A stretch of DNA of 64,000 nt from UBA2040 sp041674745 (GCA_041674745.1 JBAYVD010000002.1:62001-126000); one strand, 5' to 3'; shown: positions 26,747-35,705, counted from the first letter of the stretch. The notes: generated by a model not told the origin, from the letters alone. Made by a program: numbers and translations.

Positions 26747-28027
26747 TTATTTTTGGTACTCTTTGATCGTTTTTTCGATAATTTGAACACATTCCATTAA
26801 TTGCGCTTCCGTCATGACCAATGGCGGTGCAAACCGGATAATGTTTCCGTGCGTTGGTTTGGCTAAAAGACCATTTTCTTTCATGGCTACACATAAATTC
26901 CATGCCGTTTCACTGTCAGGGGAATCGTTTACGATAATGGCATTCAACAATCCTTTACCTCTCACTTTTACCACCAAATCCGTCTCGGCGATGATGCGGT
27001 TCATTTCCGCTCGGAATAATTTCCCCAAATGGCGAGCATTTTGGGCTAAATTTTCCTCATCAACAACTTCTAACGCTGCAATCGCAACTTTTCCGGCAAT
27101 TGGGTTTCCACCAAAAGTCGAACCGTGTTGCCCAGGATGAATGACATCCATAATTTCGTTGTTTGCTAGAACAGCAGATACAGGGTAAGCACCACCTGAA
27201 AGCGCTTTTCCTAAAATTAAAACGTCTGGTTTAACATAAGTCGCTTGTTGTTCGCATTTGTTTTCACAGCTGCAATCACCACAAACTGCCAACAAACTTC
27301 CTGTTCGAGCAATCCCTGTTTGAACTTCGTCTGCAATGAACAACATACCATTCTCATGACAAATCGCTTGAGATTTTGACAAGAAATCAGCATCTGGCGT
27401 GTAGACACCTGCTTCACCTTGAATTGGTTCCACCAAGAAACCAATTACATTCTTTTGCTTTGCCACTTCTGCAAGAGCAGCCGTATCATTGTATGGAATG
27501 GTGATGAAACCACCGGTGTACGGCCCAAAATTCTTTTTAGCATTGTCATCGTCCGAAAAGGAAATAATCGTAGTTGTTCTGCCATGAAAATTACCTTCAC
27601 ACACAACAATTACGGCTTCATTTTCAGCAATGCCTTTTTTATCATACGCCCATTTACGGGTCAATTTAATCGCTGTTTCCACCGCTTCAGCACCTGTATT
27701 CATGGGTAAGACTTTGTCGAAACCAAAGTATTCCGTTACGAATTTTTCATACGGACCTAATACGTCGTTGTAAAAAGCACGAGAAGTCAACGTCAAGGTT
27801 TGAGCTTGGTCAACCAAAGCTTTCACAATTTTCGGGTGACAATGCCCTTGATTAACAGCAGAATAAGCAGAAAGGAAATCATAGTAGCGTTTGCCTTCTA
27901 CATCCCAAACAAAAACACCTTCACCACGACTTAAAACTAACGGAAGTGGATGGTAGTTGTGTGCTCCGTGTTCGTTTTCTAAATTGATAAATTCGGTTGA
28001 TTTTGTCGTTTCTGTTGTAGATTGCAT
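26747..28027 (-). CDS. rocD: Ornithine aminotransferase
   Basis: A 426-residue class III PLP aminotransferase that transfers the delta-amino group of ornithine to 2-oxoglutarate. The start at 28027 (MQSTTETT) matches family length. The PLP lysine lies in VLILGKALSGGAYP, with ADEVQTGIARTG and GSTFGGNPIAGKVA also present. Between the ADEVQTG block and the Lys is an extra Cys-rich insert (AVCGDCSCENKCEQQ, CxxCxCxxxC), absent from the human and Bacillus enzymes but seen in some Bacteroidota homologues. Likely an operon with DUF2452. Confidence 0.92.
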   Translation of the reverse strand: MQSTTETTKSTEFINLENEHGAHNYHPLPLVLSRGEGVFVWDVEGKRYYDFLSAYSAVNQGHCHPKIVKALVDQAQTLTLTSRAFYNDVLGPYEKFVTEYFGFDKVLPMNTGAEAVETAIKLTRKWAYDKKGIAENEAVIVVCEGNFHGRTTTIISFSDDDNAKKNFGPYTGGFITIPYNDTAALAEVAKQKNVIGFLVEPIQGEAGVYTPDADFLSKSQAICHENGMLFIADEVQTGIARTGSLLAVCGDCSCENKCEQQATYVKPDVLILGKALSGGAYPVSAVLANNEIMDVIHPGQHGSTFGGNPIAGKVAIAALEVVDEENLAQNARHLGKLFRAEMNRIIAETDLVVKVRGKGLLNAIIVNDSPDSETAWNLCVAMKENGLLAKPTHGNIIRFAPPLVMTEAQLMECVQIIEKTIKEYQK

Positions 28028-28161
28028 TGTTTCCCTTTTTCTATTATTTACTTCAATTGAGCGTAAAATTAAGGAATTCAAGTAGATTTTTTAGGCTTTT
28101 TAGTGAATAATGTATTTGGCATCTCGAAAAACTTGTATCTTCATTCATAAAAATTAAAATC

Positions 28162-28896
28162 ATGATCAAAAACAACCTTGCAGCCATTTTAATTTCAATT
28201 TCCATCGTGATTAGTATGACCGTTTTAGGCGGTGCTTATGTAAAACGAGGAAATTCATCTGACACGATTAGCGTGACCGGAATGGGTGAAGAAGATTTTA
28301 CGAGTGACTTAATTGTTTGGCGTGCTAGTTTTTCAAAAAAGAGTCTCGACATGAAAGAAGCTTATTCTAGTTTGAATTCCGACCGAGAAAAAATCAAAAA
28401 GTTTTTTACTTCCAAAGGCATCAAGTCGAACGAGGTGATTTTTCAGGCCATTGATATTCAAAAAGAGTTTGGGTATGAATACGATCAAAACGGAGGGGTT
28501 CGCAGTTCGTATTTCCAAGGATATGTCTTGAATCAGCAAGTGAAAATTGAAAGCAACGATGTGGATAAGGTGGAAGAATTATCTCGTTCTGCATCGGAGC
28601 TAATTGATATGGGACTGGAATTGACTTCTTATTCGCCTGAATATTACTATACGAAATTGGCGCAATTGAAAATTAAAATGATCGAAGCAGCTACAAAAGA
28701 TGCTAAACTACGCGCAGAGAAAATTGCAGAAAATGCCGGTGGAAGTTTGGGGAAATTGAAAAATGCCGACATGGGTGTATTTCAAATCACCGGTCAAAAT
28801 TCTGCTGAAGATTATTCATGGGGCGGAAGTTTCAATACGAGTGCTAAAAAGAAAACTGCTAGCGTGACAATTCGTTTGAAATACGACGCACATTAA
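28162..28896 (+). CDS. SIMPL domain protein (DUF541)
   Basis: A 244-residue protein with an N-terminal membrane helix or signal anchor (AAILISISIVISMTVLGGAYV) and a SIMPL domain (DTISVTGMGEEDFTSDLIVWRASF ... AATKDAKLRAEKIAENAGGSLGKL). SIMPL proteins occur in the periplasm; E. coli YggE relates to oxidative stress, but the mechanism is unknown. It is divergent from rocD and may not be in the PspA operon, which has its own -7 element. Confidence 0.88.
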   Translation: MIKNNLAAILISISIVISMTVLGGAYVKRGNSSDTISVTGMGEEDFTSDLIVWRASFSKKSLDMKEAYSSLNSDREKIKKFFTSKGIKSNEVIFQAIDIQKEFGYEYDQNGGVRSSYFQGYVLNQQVKIESNDVDKVEELSRSASELIDMGLELTSYSPEYYYTKLAQLKIKMIEAATKDAKLRAEKIAENAGGSLGKLKNADMGVFQITGQNSAEDYSWGGSFNTSAKKKTASVTIRLKYDAH

Positions 28897-28909
28897 TAGA
28901 GGAAATCAG

Positions 28910-28917
28910 TATATTTG
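28910..28917 (+). promoter_or_regulatory. -7 element upstream of the small protein/PspA pair
   Basis: TATATTTG (exact TAnnTTTG); no good -33 element. Transcript would start near 28924, 11 nt before the ATG at 28935. Confidence 0.4.
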
Positions 28918-28934
28918 AGAAAAAAAAGAAAGAA

Positions 28935-29192
28935 ATGTCAAATAAAAGAAATTTAAAAAGAGGATTGAACAATATGATTTTGGACGTAGTAGGCGAGTGC
29001 TTTCACGTACAAGAAGCTGATCCGAAAAAAACAGAAGTAACTGAGGCTCTTTTTGACAAAGCAGCTGAGTTTCAAGACATCATGTTGCAAGAAATTCACG
29101 CAGCAAAAAGCAAAAAAGATTTCAGACCAATTGTCAACAAAATCAACGAAATGCAGGTTATTTTGACAAATGAGTTGAACAATTTATACTAG
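28935..29192 (+). CDS. Small conserved helical protein next to pspA
   Basis: An 85-residue basic, largely helical protein (MSNKRNLKRGLNNMILDVVGECFHVQ ... VTEALFDKAAEFQDIMLQEIHAAKSKKDFRPIVNKI). No signal or membrane helix. It lies 22 bp upstream of pspA in the same orientation, so it is probably its operon partner. I have seen similar hypothetical proteins in Bacteroidota but know no function. A role in the envelope-stress response is only inferred from position. Confidence 0.7.
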   Translation: MSNKRNLKRGLNNMILDVVGECFHVQEADPKKTEVTEALFDKAAEFQDIMLQEIHAAKSKKDFRPIVNKINEMQVILTNELNNLY

Positions 29193-29214
29193 TAAAAACG
29201 AAAGAATTAAGGTT

Positions 29215-29919
29215 ATGTGGGCATGGTTTAAACGATTATTCCGAATTGGTGCTTCAGAAGCTCATGCAGCTTTGGACAATCTTGAAAATCCGATCAAAAT
29301 GACGGAACAAGGAATTCGTGAGTTGAAAGACAATCAAGAAAAAGCATTGATTGCACTGGCTGAAGTGAAAGCAATGGGTATTCGCGCAAAAGGCGATGCT
29401 GAAGCCCAGGAACAGAAAGCGAATGAATACCAATCCAAAGCATTGGCCTTGTTGCAAAAAGCAAAAGCGGGTGAATTGGATCAAGCCGAAGCGGACCGTT
29501 TGGCTAGTGAAGCCTTGTTAAAAAAACAAGCCAACCTAAAATTGGCGGATGAATCCAAAAAGAATCAAGCGATGTTTGAAGGACACGCCGACAAATTGAG
29601 TGCGAATTTGGAAACACTTCGTTCGAATATTTCGAATTACGAAAATGAATTGAAAACTTTGAAAGCGCGTGCGAAAGTAAGTGCTGCGACAAGAGATATC
29701 AATCGTGATTTGGCTAATATTGATTCTTCCAGTACGGTTGCCATGTTGGAAAAAATGAAAGACAAAGTTGCCGAACAAGAAGCTTTATCGGAGTCCTATG
29801 GAGAGATTGCACACGAATCTCGTTCTGTTGATGAAGAAATAGAAGCAGCACTAGGAGGCTCTGAAGCGCAAACCATTGTAAAAGATGATTTAGAAGCGTT
29901 GAAAGCACAACTTTTGTAA
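29215..29919 (+). CDS. pspA: PspA/IM30 family phage-shock protein
   Basis: A 234-residue almost entirely helical protein of the PspA/Vipp1 family. The N-terminal amphipathic helix MWAWFKRLFRIGASEAHAALDNLENPIKM is the membrane-binding part, followed by the long coiled-coil hairpin with the family sequence EQGIRELKDNQEKALIALAEVKA. PspA/ESCRT-III-like oligomers stabilise damaged membrane. No pspF, pspB or pspC genes are adjacent. Terminator at 29940-29970. Confidence 0.85.
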   Translation: MWAWFKRLFRIGASEAHAALDNLENPIKMTEQGIRELKDNQEKALIALAEVKAMGIRAKGDAEAQEQKANEYQSKALALLQKAKAGELDQAEADRLASEALLKKQANLKLADESKKNQAMFEGHADKLSANLETLRSNISNYENELKTLKARAKVSAATRDINRDLANIDSSSTVAMLEKMKDKVAEQEALSESYGEIAHESRSVDEEIEAALGGSEAQTIVKDDLEALKAQLL

Positions 29920-29939
29920 ACAATATTTACTTATTTTTG

Positions 29940-29970
29940 AAAGGTGAGCCCAATCGGTTCACCTTTTTTT
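29940..29970 (+). terminator. Terminator after pspA
   Basis: AAAGGTGA-GCC pairs with GG-TTCACCTTT, then seven T. It lies across the GTG at 29944, an apparent start for the next frame. Confidence 0.75.
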
Positions 29971-31350
29971 ATGCAAAAATTTATGACAAGAGATCGGCTG
30001 TTTTTGAGTATTGGTATTGTGGGTTTTATTGCCGCATTATTGATAACAGGCGGAAAGAGTACGTTTAGCAATGCGTTGATATTGTCCTGTGTGATGGTCT
30101 ATTTTTGGATCTTCGAAGTGATTCCGATTTATGCCACAGCTCTTTTACCTTTTATTTTCGGCGTACCGCTAGGCATTTTGGACACAAAACAACTCGCACT
30201 TTCATATGGTGACAAGAACGTATTCTTATTTTTGGGTGGCTTCCTTTTGGCTTTGGGACTAGAGAAATGGCACGTACACAAACAAGTCGCTAAAATTGTC
30301 ATTCATACCGTGGGCTATTCCAAACCACGAATATTACTAGGCTTTTTAGTAAGCACCGCTTTGCTATCCATGTGGATTTCCAATACGGCAACTGCCTTGA
30401 TGATGTTGCCCATGGCTTTGGCTGTCTTGTCCGCACTTCCTAAAAAGGATCAAACAGGAAAATTTGCTCTGTTTTTAATGCTCTCCATTGCTTATGCAGC
30501 TTCGATTGGCGGCATGGGGACTTTGGTGGGGTCACCTCCAAATATTCAAATGGCGGGTATTTTAGACAAGACATTCGGCGTTAAAGTTGATTTTCTGGAT
30601 TGGATGAAAGTGGGGATTCCTGTGGCTGTAATTCTAATTGGAATCGTTTATGCTGTTTTCTACTTCTCTTTGGGAAAGGAGCGAAAAGAACATCCTGAGG
30701 ACTTTGTGATGGAAAAAAAACCGTGGACCAAAAACCAATTGCGCGTTTCCTTGATCTTTACGCTGGTGGTTATTTTGTGGTCCTTCAAACAGTTAATCGT
30801 GAAATGGACTGGAATTCCTTACGGAGATGAAGGAGCGGCCTTATTCGGTAGTTTGCTACTTTTTTTAATCCCAAGTGATGAAGGCAAAAGTTTACTGGAA
30901 TGGAAGGACACAGAAAAACTGCCGTGGGGGATTTTGTTGCTTTTTGGCGGCGGTTTGGCTTTAGCCACCATGCTGGAAGCCAACGGCATCATTGCCTACC
31001 TCGTTACCTTTTTTGACACCTTTAAAGCCTGGGATTATTTCTGGTTATTGACCGTAATCATTGCTGTGGCTATTTTTGGAACGGAATTCATGTCCAATTT
31101 AGCCTTGGTAACTGTTTTTATTCCAATCATTGGCGCATTTGCGATGGATTCTCAATACGATATCATTCAATTGTGCGTACCGGTTACATTGGCTGCCAGT
31201 TGTGCTTTCATGTTACCTGTTGGAACACCACCAAATGCCATTGTTTTTTCGTCGGGGAAAATAACGATTGCACAAATGGCACGTATTGGTTTTGTATTCA
31301 ACATTTTATCACTTTTATTGATAACATTCGTTGCCTATTTTTTCTTGTAA
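29971..31350 (+). CDS. DASS/SLC13-family sodium:anion symporter
   Basis: A ~459-residue carrier with about 11-12 membrane helices. The family signatures SNTATALMMLPMALAVL and, in the second half, FMSNLALVTVFIPI are inverted-repeat anion/Na+ sites; ASIGGMGTLVGSPPNIQMAG and LPVGTPPNAIVFSSG are the re-entrant hairpins. DASS carriers move di-/tricarboxylates or sulfate with Na+. Substrate cannot be fixed from sequence by eye. ATG 29971 or 29983 is the start; a GTG at 29944 lies in the pspA terminator. Confidence 0.9.
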   Translation: MQKFMTRDRLFLSIGIVGFIAALLITGGKSTFSNALILSCVMVYFWIFEVIPIYATALLPFIFGVPLGILDTKQLALSYGDKNVFLFLGGFLLALGLEKWHVHKQVAKIVIHTVGYSKPRILLGFLVSTALLSMWISNTATALMMLPMALAVLSALPKKDQTGKFALFLMLSIAYAASIGGMGTLVGSPPNIQMAGILDKTFGVKVDFLDWMKVGIPVAVILIGIVYAVFYFSLGKERKEHPEDFVMEKKPWTKNQLRVSLIFTLVVILWSFKQLIVKWTGIPYGDEGAALFGSLLLFLIPSDEGKSLLEWKDTEKLPWGILLLFGGGLALATMLEANGIIAYLVTFFDTFKAWDYFWLLTVIIAVAIFGTEFMSNLALVTVFIPIIGAFAMDSQYDIIQLCVPVTLAASCAFMLPVGTPPNAIVFSSGKITIAQMARIGFVFNILSLLLITFVAYFFL

Positions 31351-31400
31351 ACAGTCATCCAGTCCAACTATTTTGACGTTTGTTTGTTTAAATTTGTATC

Positions 31401-32165
31401 ATGAAAATTCTAATTTCTCCAGCGAAATCAATCGGTCAACAAAATTTGCAATCTTCCATCCAACCAACGGAAGGAATGTTTCTAACGGAAGCGGAAAGTT
31501 TATCGAAAAAACTGCAGAAATTCTCCGTCAAAAAAATTGAAAAACTCATGCATGTTAGCCATGACATTGCTAGTTTGAATTATGACCGTTTTCAAACCTG
31601 GGAAAAACCCATGATTGAAAATGAAGTAGTTCGTCCGGCGATTGCTCAATTTACGGGAGAAGTGTACCGAGGATTGGATGCCGAGAGTTTAACGAGCCAA
31701 CAAATGGAGTTTGCTCAAAGTCATTTGCGCATTCTTTCAGGAATGTATGGAATATTGAAGCCAATGGATTTGATGTTTCCCTATCGTTTGGAAATGGGAA
31801 CAAGCTGGTCGATCACGCCAAAAACGAAAAACTTGTATCAATTTTGGGGAACCAAGTTGTCCAAACAGTTGAATGCCGAAATGGGAAAAGAGGAAGTGAT
31901 TGTCAATTTAGCTTCAGCGGAATACTTCAAAGCCATTGATAAAAAAGTGCTCAAAGCAAAGGTCATCACGCCACATTTCAAAGAATTGAAAAATGGGGAA
32001 TACAAAATTGTCGCCATTTTCGCGAAGAATGCAAGAGGAAAAATGACGCGGTATATTATTGAAAATGAACTAACTGAAGTTGATGAGTTAAAGAACTTCA
32101 ATTGGGATGGTTATCTTTTTCATGAATCGCTTTCCAATGAAACGGATTGGGTATTTACGCGGTAA
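31401..32165 (+). CDS. yaaA: Peroxide stress protein YaaA (DUF328)
   Basis: A 254-residue single-domain protein of the YaaA family. Start MKILISPAKSI; conserved blocks LSGMYGILKPMDLMFPYRLEMGT, YQFWG and NLASAEYFKAID. E. coli YaaA binds DNA and limits iron-driven oxidative damage; here the family match is by sequence only. A TAAATTTG element overlaps 31389-31396, 5 nt before the ATG, so a leaderless transcript is possible. Followed by a bidirectional terminator. Confidence 0.93.
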   Translation: MKILISPAKSIGQQNLQSSIQPTEGMFLTEAESLSKKLQKFSVKKIEKLMHVSHDIASLNYDRFQTWEKPMIENEVVRPAIAQFTGEVYRGLDAESLTSQQMEFAQSHLRILSGMYGILKPMDLMFPYRLEMGTSWSITPKTKNLYQFWGTKLSKQLNAEMGKEEVIVNLASAEYFKAIDKKVLKAKVITPHFKELKNGEYKIVAIFAKNARGKMTRYIIENELTEVDELKNFNWDGYLFHESLSNETDWVFTR

Positions 32166-32172
32166 AAAAACA

Positions 32173-32212
32173 CGCTGAGTCTAAAAATAGTTTTTTTAAA
32201 CTCAGCGCTTTT
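32173..32212. terminator. Bidirectional terminator between yaaA and the GIN gene
   Basis: CGCTGAGT (32173-32180) pairs with ACTCAGCG (32200-32207) with an inner AAAAA/TTTTT stem. Serves convergent genes. Confidence 0.75.
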
Positions 32213-32222
32213 GAAGAGTCGA

Positions 32223-33353
32223 TTAATTTCTCTTTTTCACTTTAGAAGCACCACTTGAATTGATGTCAACTGTTTTTGGGTTTCCTTTGTATTCCACATC
32301 GCTTGCTCCCGATGTGGAAATTTGCAAATCACCAGTAACATGGCATTTTATTTCAGAAGCACCTGAAATTGTCATTTTTGAATTTTCAACAACAAAATCA
32401 TCCGCATCGATATCACTGGCTCCTGATCCATTTAAATCAAATCGGTTCGATTTCCCTTTTAAATTCATTTCAGCAGCACCAGAGCTAATGACGTTCAATT
32501 CATCACAATTCAAATCAAAGTCAATCTCAGCAGCGCCCGAACAATCAATTTTTAATTTGTCGGCATTCAGAGTATTCATCGATTTCGCATGAATGGCTCC
32601 TGAAAAGTGAAATTCTTCAATTGTTTTCATCATTATATGCACTTCTACCTTATCAGCATTTTTGATATGAGATCCATTTTTGAATTTTATATTTAATTCA
32701 TTGTTTTTCACTTCCGTAATCACCAGATCAATATAGCGTTCATCGACTTCCAAACGCACACTTTCTTGGTCTCCTTGCGTAATGAAAATACTGAAACTAC
32801 TGCCTACCATTACTTTCGTGAAATGCCCAACTTCCCGAATTTGACTAGAAGCACTAACTTTTTTGACAGGAGAAGAAGGTGATAGCATTGAATTGCTCGA
32901 GGTCTTTTCAAGTATTGCTGGTAATTTGAGTTCCAAATTTCCAATTTCCACTCGACTACTTCGGATTCCTTCGTTATTGAGTTTTGTTCCTTCCTTGTTC
33001 ACCGGGGCTGAAGGGGTTGGCTTCACTTTTAAAGTCTTCAACTCTTTTGGTTGTGATGGGGGATTTTGCTGTTTCCATTCTGTTTTTCCTTCAAAGGCAG
33101 AATTATTTAATTCTACGTCAGCAGGTGAACTCATTAGAAAGGTCGTGATTCCAATGCCCATTGCGGCGGTTAAGGTTGTCATAATCAATATTTTTTTCGT
33201 TAATAAAATGGATAATTTAAAATGAGACAATAGTCCAAACAAACCGACACTTGCTGCAGACAAGGCAATCCATTTGTTGACTTCCGTAATCGGAGTCTCG
33301 GGTTTTTCTTCGCGAATCTCACGAAAGAGTTTGTTTAGTATTTCGTTGTTCAT
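32223..33353 (-). CDS. Membrane GIN-domain (DUF2807) protein, probable anti-sigma partner
   Basis: A 376-residue protein. Residues ~1-45 are cytoplasmic and anti-sigma-like; one membrane helix (ILIMTTLTAAMGIGITTFL) follows. A Pro/Ser/Thr-rich linker leads to a DUF2807 beta-helix with repeats of SGAAEI, SGASDI and SGASEI. GIN domains are secreted/periplasmic adhesin-like folds. The 4-bp overlap with the upstream ECF sigma gene and the N-terminal cytoplasmic part suggest it holds the sigma factor at the membrane. No cleavage site is shown. Confidence 0.75.
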   Translation of the reverse strand: MNNEILNKLFREIREEKPETPITEVNKWIALSAASVGLFGLLSHFKLSILLTKKILIMTTLTAAMGIGITTFLMSSPADVELNNSAFEGKTEWKQQNPPSQPKELKTLKVKPTPSAPVNKEGTKLNNEGIRSSRVEIGNLELKLPAILEKTSSNSMLSPSSPVKKVSASSQIREVGHFTKVMVGSSFSIFITQGDQESVRLEVDERYIDLVITEVKNNELNIKFKNGSHIKNADKVEVHIMMKTIEEFHFSGAIHAKSMNTLNADKLKIDCSGAAEIDFDLNCDELNVISSGAAEMNLKGKSNRFDLNGSGASDIDADDFVVENSKMTISGASEIKCHVTGDLQISTSGASDVEYKGNPKTVDINSSGASKVKKRN

Positions 33354-33877
33354 ACAACCGATTTTTTTAGGTGTATTTCCTCTTTTGTTTCGGTTAAAAG
33401 AGTGATTAATTGCTGCCTTCCTCTTGCCAATCGTTGTTTTACAGCTGATTCTCCAGCATTGTGTAGTTCGGCAATTTCTCTCACTGAAAAACCTACGATT
33501 TCATACAAAATGATCGATTCGCGTTGGCTTTCAGGTAATTTACTCAACGCTTCATACAACAAGGTGACATCGGTTTTTTTATCCGTTTGGTCATTTGGTT
33601 GGGAGATTTTTAGAGCCATCGCCTCATCGTTGTGCAACAAAGGCTTGTTTTTCTTACTGGCATTGGACAACACACGAATGCTAATACCAAATAAAAAAGA
33701 GAGAAAAGCTTTTGGGTCGATTACTTTGTCAAACTTCTTGTAAGCGATCAACAAAGTGTCGTGCATCAAGTCTTGAAAATCCATTTCACCATATACTCGC
33801 GCTTTGCAAAACTTCTCAAAGTTTGCATGCACCGGCTCGTACAGTTGCATAAATGATTTTTCTTTCTCGCTTTTCAT
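33350..33877 (-). CDS. ECF-type RNA polymerase sigma factor
   Basis: A 175-residue sigma-70 family protein with region 2 (DFQDLMHDTLLIAYKKFDKV) and region 4 helix-turn-helix (LPESQRESIILYEIVGFSVREIAELHNAGESAVKQRLARGR). No region 1.1 or 3 is present, as expected for ECF sigma factors. It is coupled by a 4-bp overlap (ATGA) to the GIN membrane protein, so the pair should form one regulatory unit responding to envelope conditions. The regulon is not visible. Confidence 0.9.
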   Translation of the reverse strand: MKSEKEKSFMQLYEPVHANFEKFCKARVYGEMDFQDLMHDTLLIAYKKFDKVIDPKAFLSFLFGISIRVLSNASKKNKPLLHNDEAMALKISQPNDQTDKKTDVTLLYEALSKLPESQRESIILYEIVGFSVREIAELHNAGESAVKQRLARGRQQLITLLTETKEEIHLKKSVV

Positions 33878-33964
33878 ACTTTCTTTCAGCAGTTGAGCTT
33901 GCTTTGAAGGTAAATGTAGCCATTTAGAAATCGGTTACATTTTTGTCAAAAAAAGAAGAAGTTT

Positions 33965-35284
33965 TTATGCTTCGGCTAAAACAGTGATGGTTGCTTTCAT
34001 GATTTGGTCACGATCGATTTCGGTTAAATCAACCGTTTGGAAGGTGTTTACCAAATTGGCGTCGTAGGGTAATTTTACTTTGATGTAGTTTTCTGTAAAA
34101 CCGAACATCATCCCATTTTCTTCATCGGATTCAAGTAGCACCGTTCTTTTCGTGCCAACCTGTGTTTCGTAAAAGGCACGTTTCTTTTTATCCGAAAGGA
34201 TGTGCAGCATTTTACTGCGCTCTCTTCGTACGCTCATGGGAACACTTTCGCCCAGTTTAACCGCCGTCGTATTCGCTCGTTCTGAATAGGTAAAGACGTG
34301 TAAGTAACTGATATCTAAATCTTTTAAAAAATCGATGGTTTCCAAAAATTCTTCGTCCGTTTCACCTGGAAAACCAACAATGACATCCACGCCAATGCAA
34401 CAATCCGGTTGCAAGCTTTTGATATAAGCAACACGCTCCGCATACAATTCACGTTCGTATTTGCGACGCATTGTTTTTAATACGCGGTTGCTTCCAGATT
34501 GCAGTGGAATGTGGAAATGGGGTACAAAACGTTTCGATTCTTCCAAACTGAAATGAATGATTTCATTGCTCAATAAATTGGGTTCGATAGAAGATATGCG
34601 GTAGCGATCAATTCCTTCTACCGTATCCAAAGAACGAATCAAACCTTCAAAATTTTCCTCGCCACCTTGGCCGAAATCACCAATATTTACACCCGTAATC
34701 ACCACTTCTTTCACCTCTGTCAACGCAATTTTCCGCGCTTCTTCAGTTGTTGAAGCAATGGTCGCATTTCGGCTTTTCCCTCTTGCTAATGGAATGGTAC
34801 AAAATGTACAGAAATAATCACAGCCATCTTGTACTTTTAAGAAAGAACGCGTTCGGTCTCCATAGGAAAAAGCAGGAACGAAGTCGGTGGTGATTTTTAT
34901 ATTGTCATACGAAACAATGGCTTTGGCTGTCTTTTCTTCTAGCTTTTCGATGTGTTCAATCAGATTGAATTTCTCGTTGGCGCCTAACACCAAATCCACC
35001 CCGGGAATGTTTCCAATTTCTTCAGGTTTCAATTGCGCGAAACAACCGACAATACAAACAAACGCTTCTGGATTGATTTTCAAGGCCTTTTTCACCAATT
35101 GCTTGCATTTTTTGTCAGCATTTTCTGTTACAGAGCAAGTATTGATGATGTAAATATCCGGATTGTCCTCAAAATCCACTTTTGCGTGGCCGGCGTCTTC
35201 AAACAAGCGTGCAATGGTTGACGTTTCTGAGAAATTCAACTTGCACCCCAAGGTGTAAAACGCGACTTTTTTGTATTGTATCAT
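33965..35284 (-). CDS. mtaB: tRNA t6A37 methylthiotransferase MtaB
   Basis: A 439-residue radical-SAM methylthiotransferase. The N-terminal cluster Cys residues are in TLGCKLNFSET, NTCSVTENADKKC and VGCFAQL; the radical SAM motif is CDYFCTFC; a TRAM-like C-terminus follows. It adds a methylthio group to t6A at position 37 of tRNAs reading ANN codons. The start at 35284 is chosen because the strong promoter (TTTG at 35327-35324, TATCTTTG at 35303-35296) starts the RNA near 35289, giving an almost leaderless message. Confidence 0.93.
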   Translation of the reverse strand: MIQYKKVAFYTLGCKLNFSETSTIARLFEDAGHAKVDFEDNPDIYIINTCSVTENADKKCKQLVKKALKINPEAFVCIVGCFAQLKPEEIGNIPGVDLVLGANEKFNLIEHIEKLEEKTAKAIVSYDNIKITTDFVPAFSYGDRTRSFLKVQDGCDYFCTFCTIPLARGKSRNATIASTTEEARKIALTEVKEVVITGVNIGDFGQGGEENFEGLIRSLDTVEGIDRYRISSIEPNLLSNEIIHFSLEESKRFVPHFHIPLQSGSNRVLKTMRRKYERELYAERVAYIKSLQPDCCIGVDVIVGFPGETDEEFLETIDFLKDLDISYLHVFTYSERANTTAVKLGESVPMSVRRERSKMLHILSDKKKRAFYETQVGTKRTVLLESDEENGMMFGFTENYIKVKLPYDANLVNTFQTVDLTEIDRDQIMKATITVLAEA

Positions 35285-35295
35285 ATTAGCGGTGG

Positions 35296-35327
35296 CAAAG
35301 ATAGTGGGAATGACTTCATTATTCAAA
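35296..35327 (-). promoter_or_regulatory. mtaB promoter
   Basis: Minus strand: TTTG, 20-nt spacer, TATCTTTG, both exact matches. TSS about 5 nt before the chosen ATG. Confidence 0.7.
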
Positions 35328-35429
35328 TTTTAGTGGAGGAAAAGGAACTTTAAATGGCTGAATTTCTCTTTTAAATGTGTCGCATAAAGTAGAATTTCCG
35401 TATTTTAGAAGTCATAAATTAGAAGTAAT

Positions 35430-35657
35430 ATGCCAATTCGAATGGTGGATGATGAGCCCGGAGGGAATTCGTCCAATAACAATAATAACCGCCGAAGCAA
35501 TAGAAATTCCGGTGGATTTTCATCAGGAAACAGTGGTTTGGGTGGAGTTTTGGTGAACCTTTTAGGCGCGGCCTTGCCTTATTTGATCCGAAAACCAAAG
35601 CTATTATTACTGGTTGCGGCAGCAGGTTTGGTTTATTATTTTTTCTTTCGTAATTGA
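35430..35657 (+). CDS. Small membrane protein sharing the N-terminal module of the adjacent protease
   Basis: A 75-residue protein: MPIRMVDDEP leader, Asn/Ser/Gly-rich low-complexity stretch (residues 11-40), then the hydrophobic segment AALPYLIRKPKLLLLVAAAGLVYYF with C-terminal FFRN. The leader, spacer and hydrophobic end closely match the first ~75 residues of the downstream protease (MPIRMVDDEP, GAALPYLLKRPKLL). Either an N-terminal duplication of the protease or a free-standing partner. Function unknown. Confidence 0.7.
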   Translation: MPIRMVDDEPGGNSSNNNNNRRSNRNSGGFSSGNSGLGGVLVNLLGAALPYLIRKPKLLLLVAAAGLVYYFFFRN

Positions 35658-35705
35658 TTAGTTGATTCAAGTAGTAGTCAATTTTCCATTTTAAATGCAT
35701 TATTT

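Noticed and set aside
29944..29970. GTG at 29944 as start of the DASS carrier
   Set aside because: It lies within the pspA terminator hairpin; ATG 29971 is more plausible.
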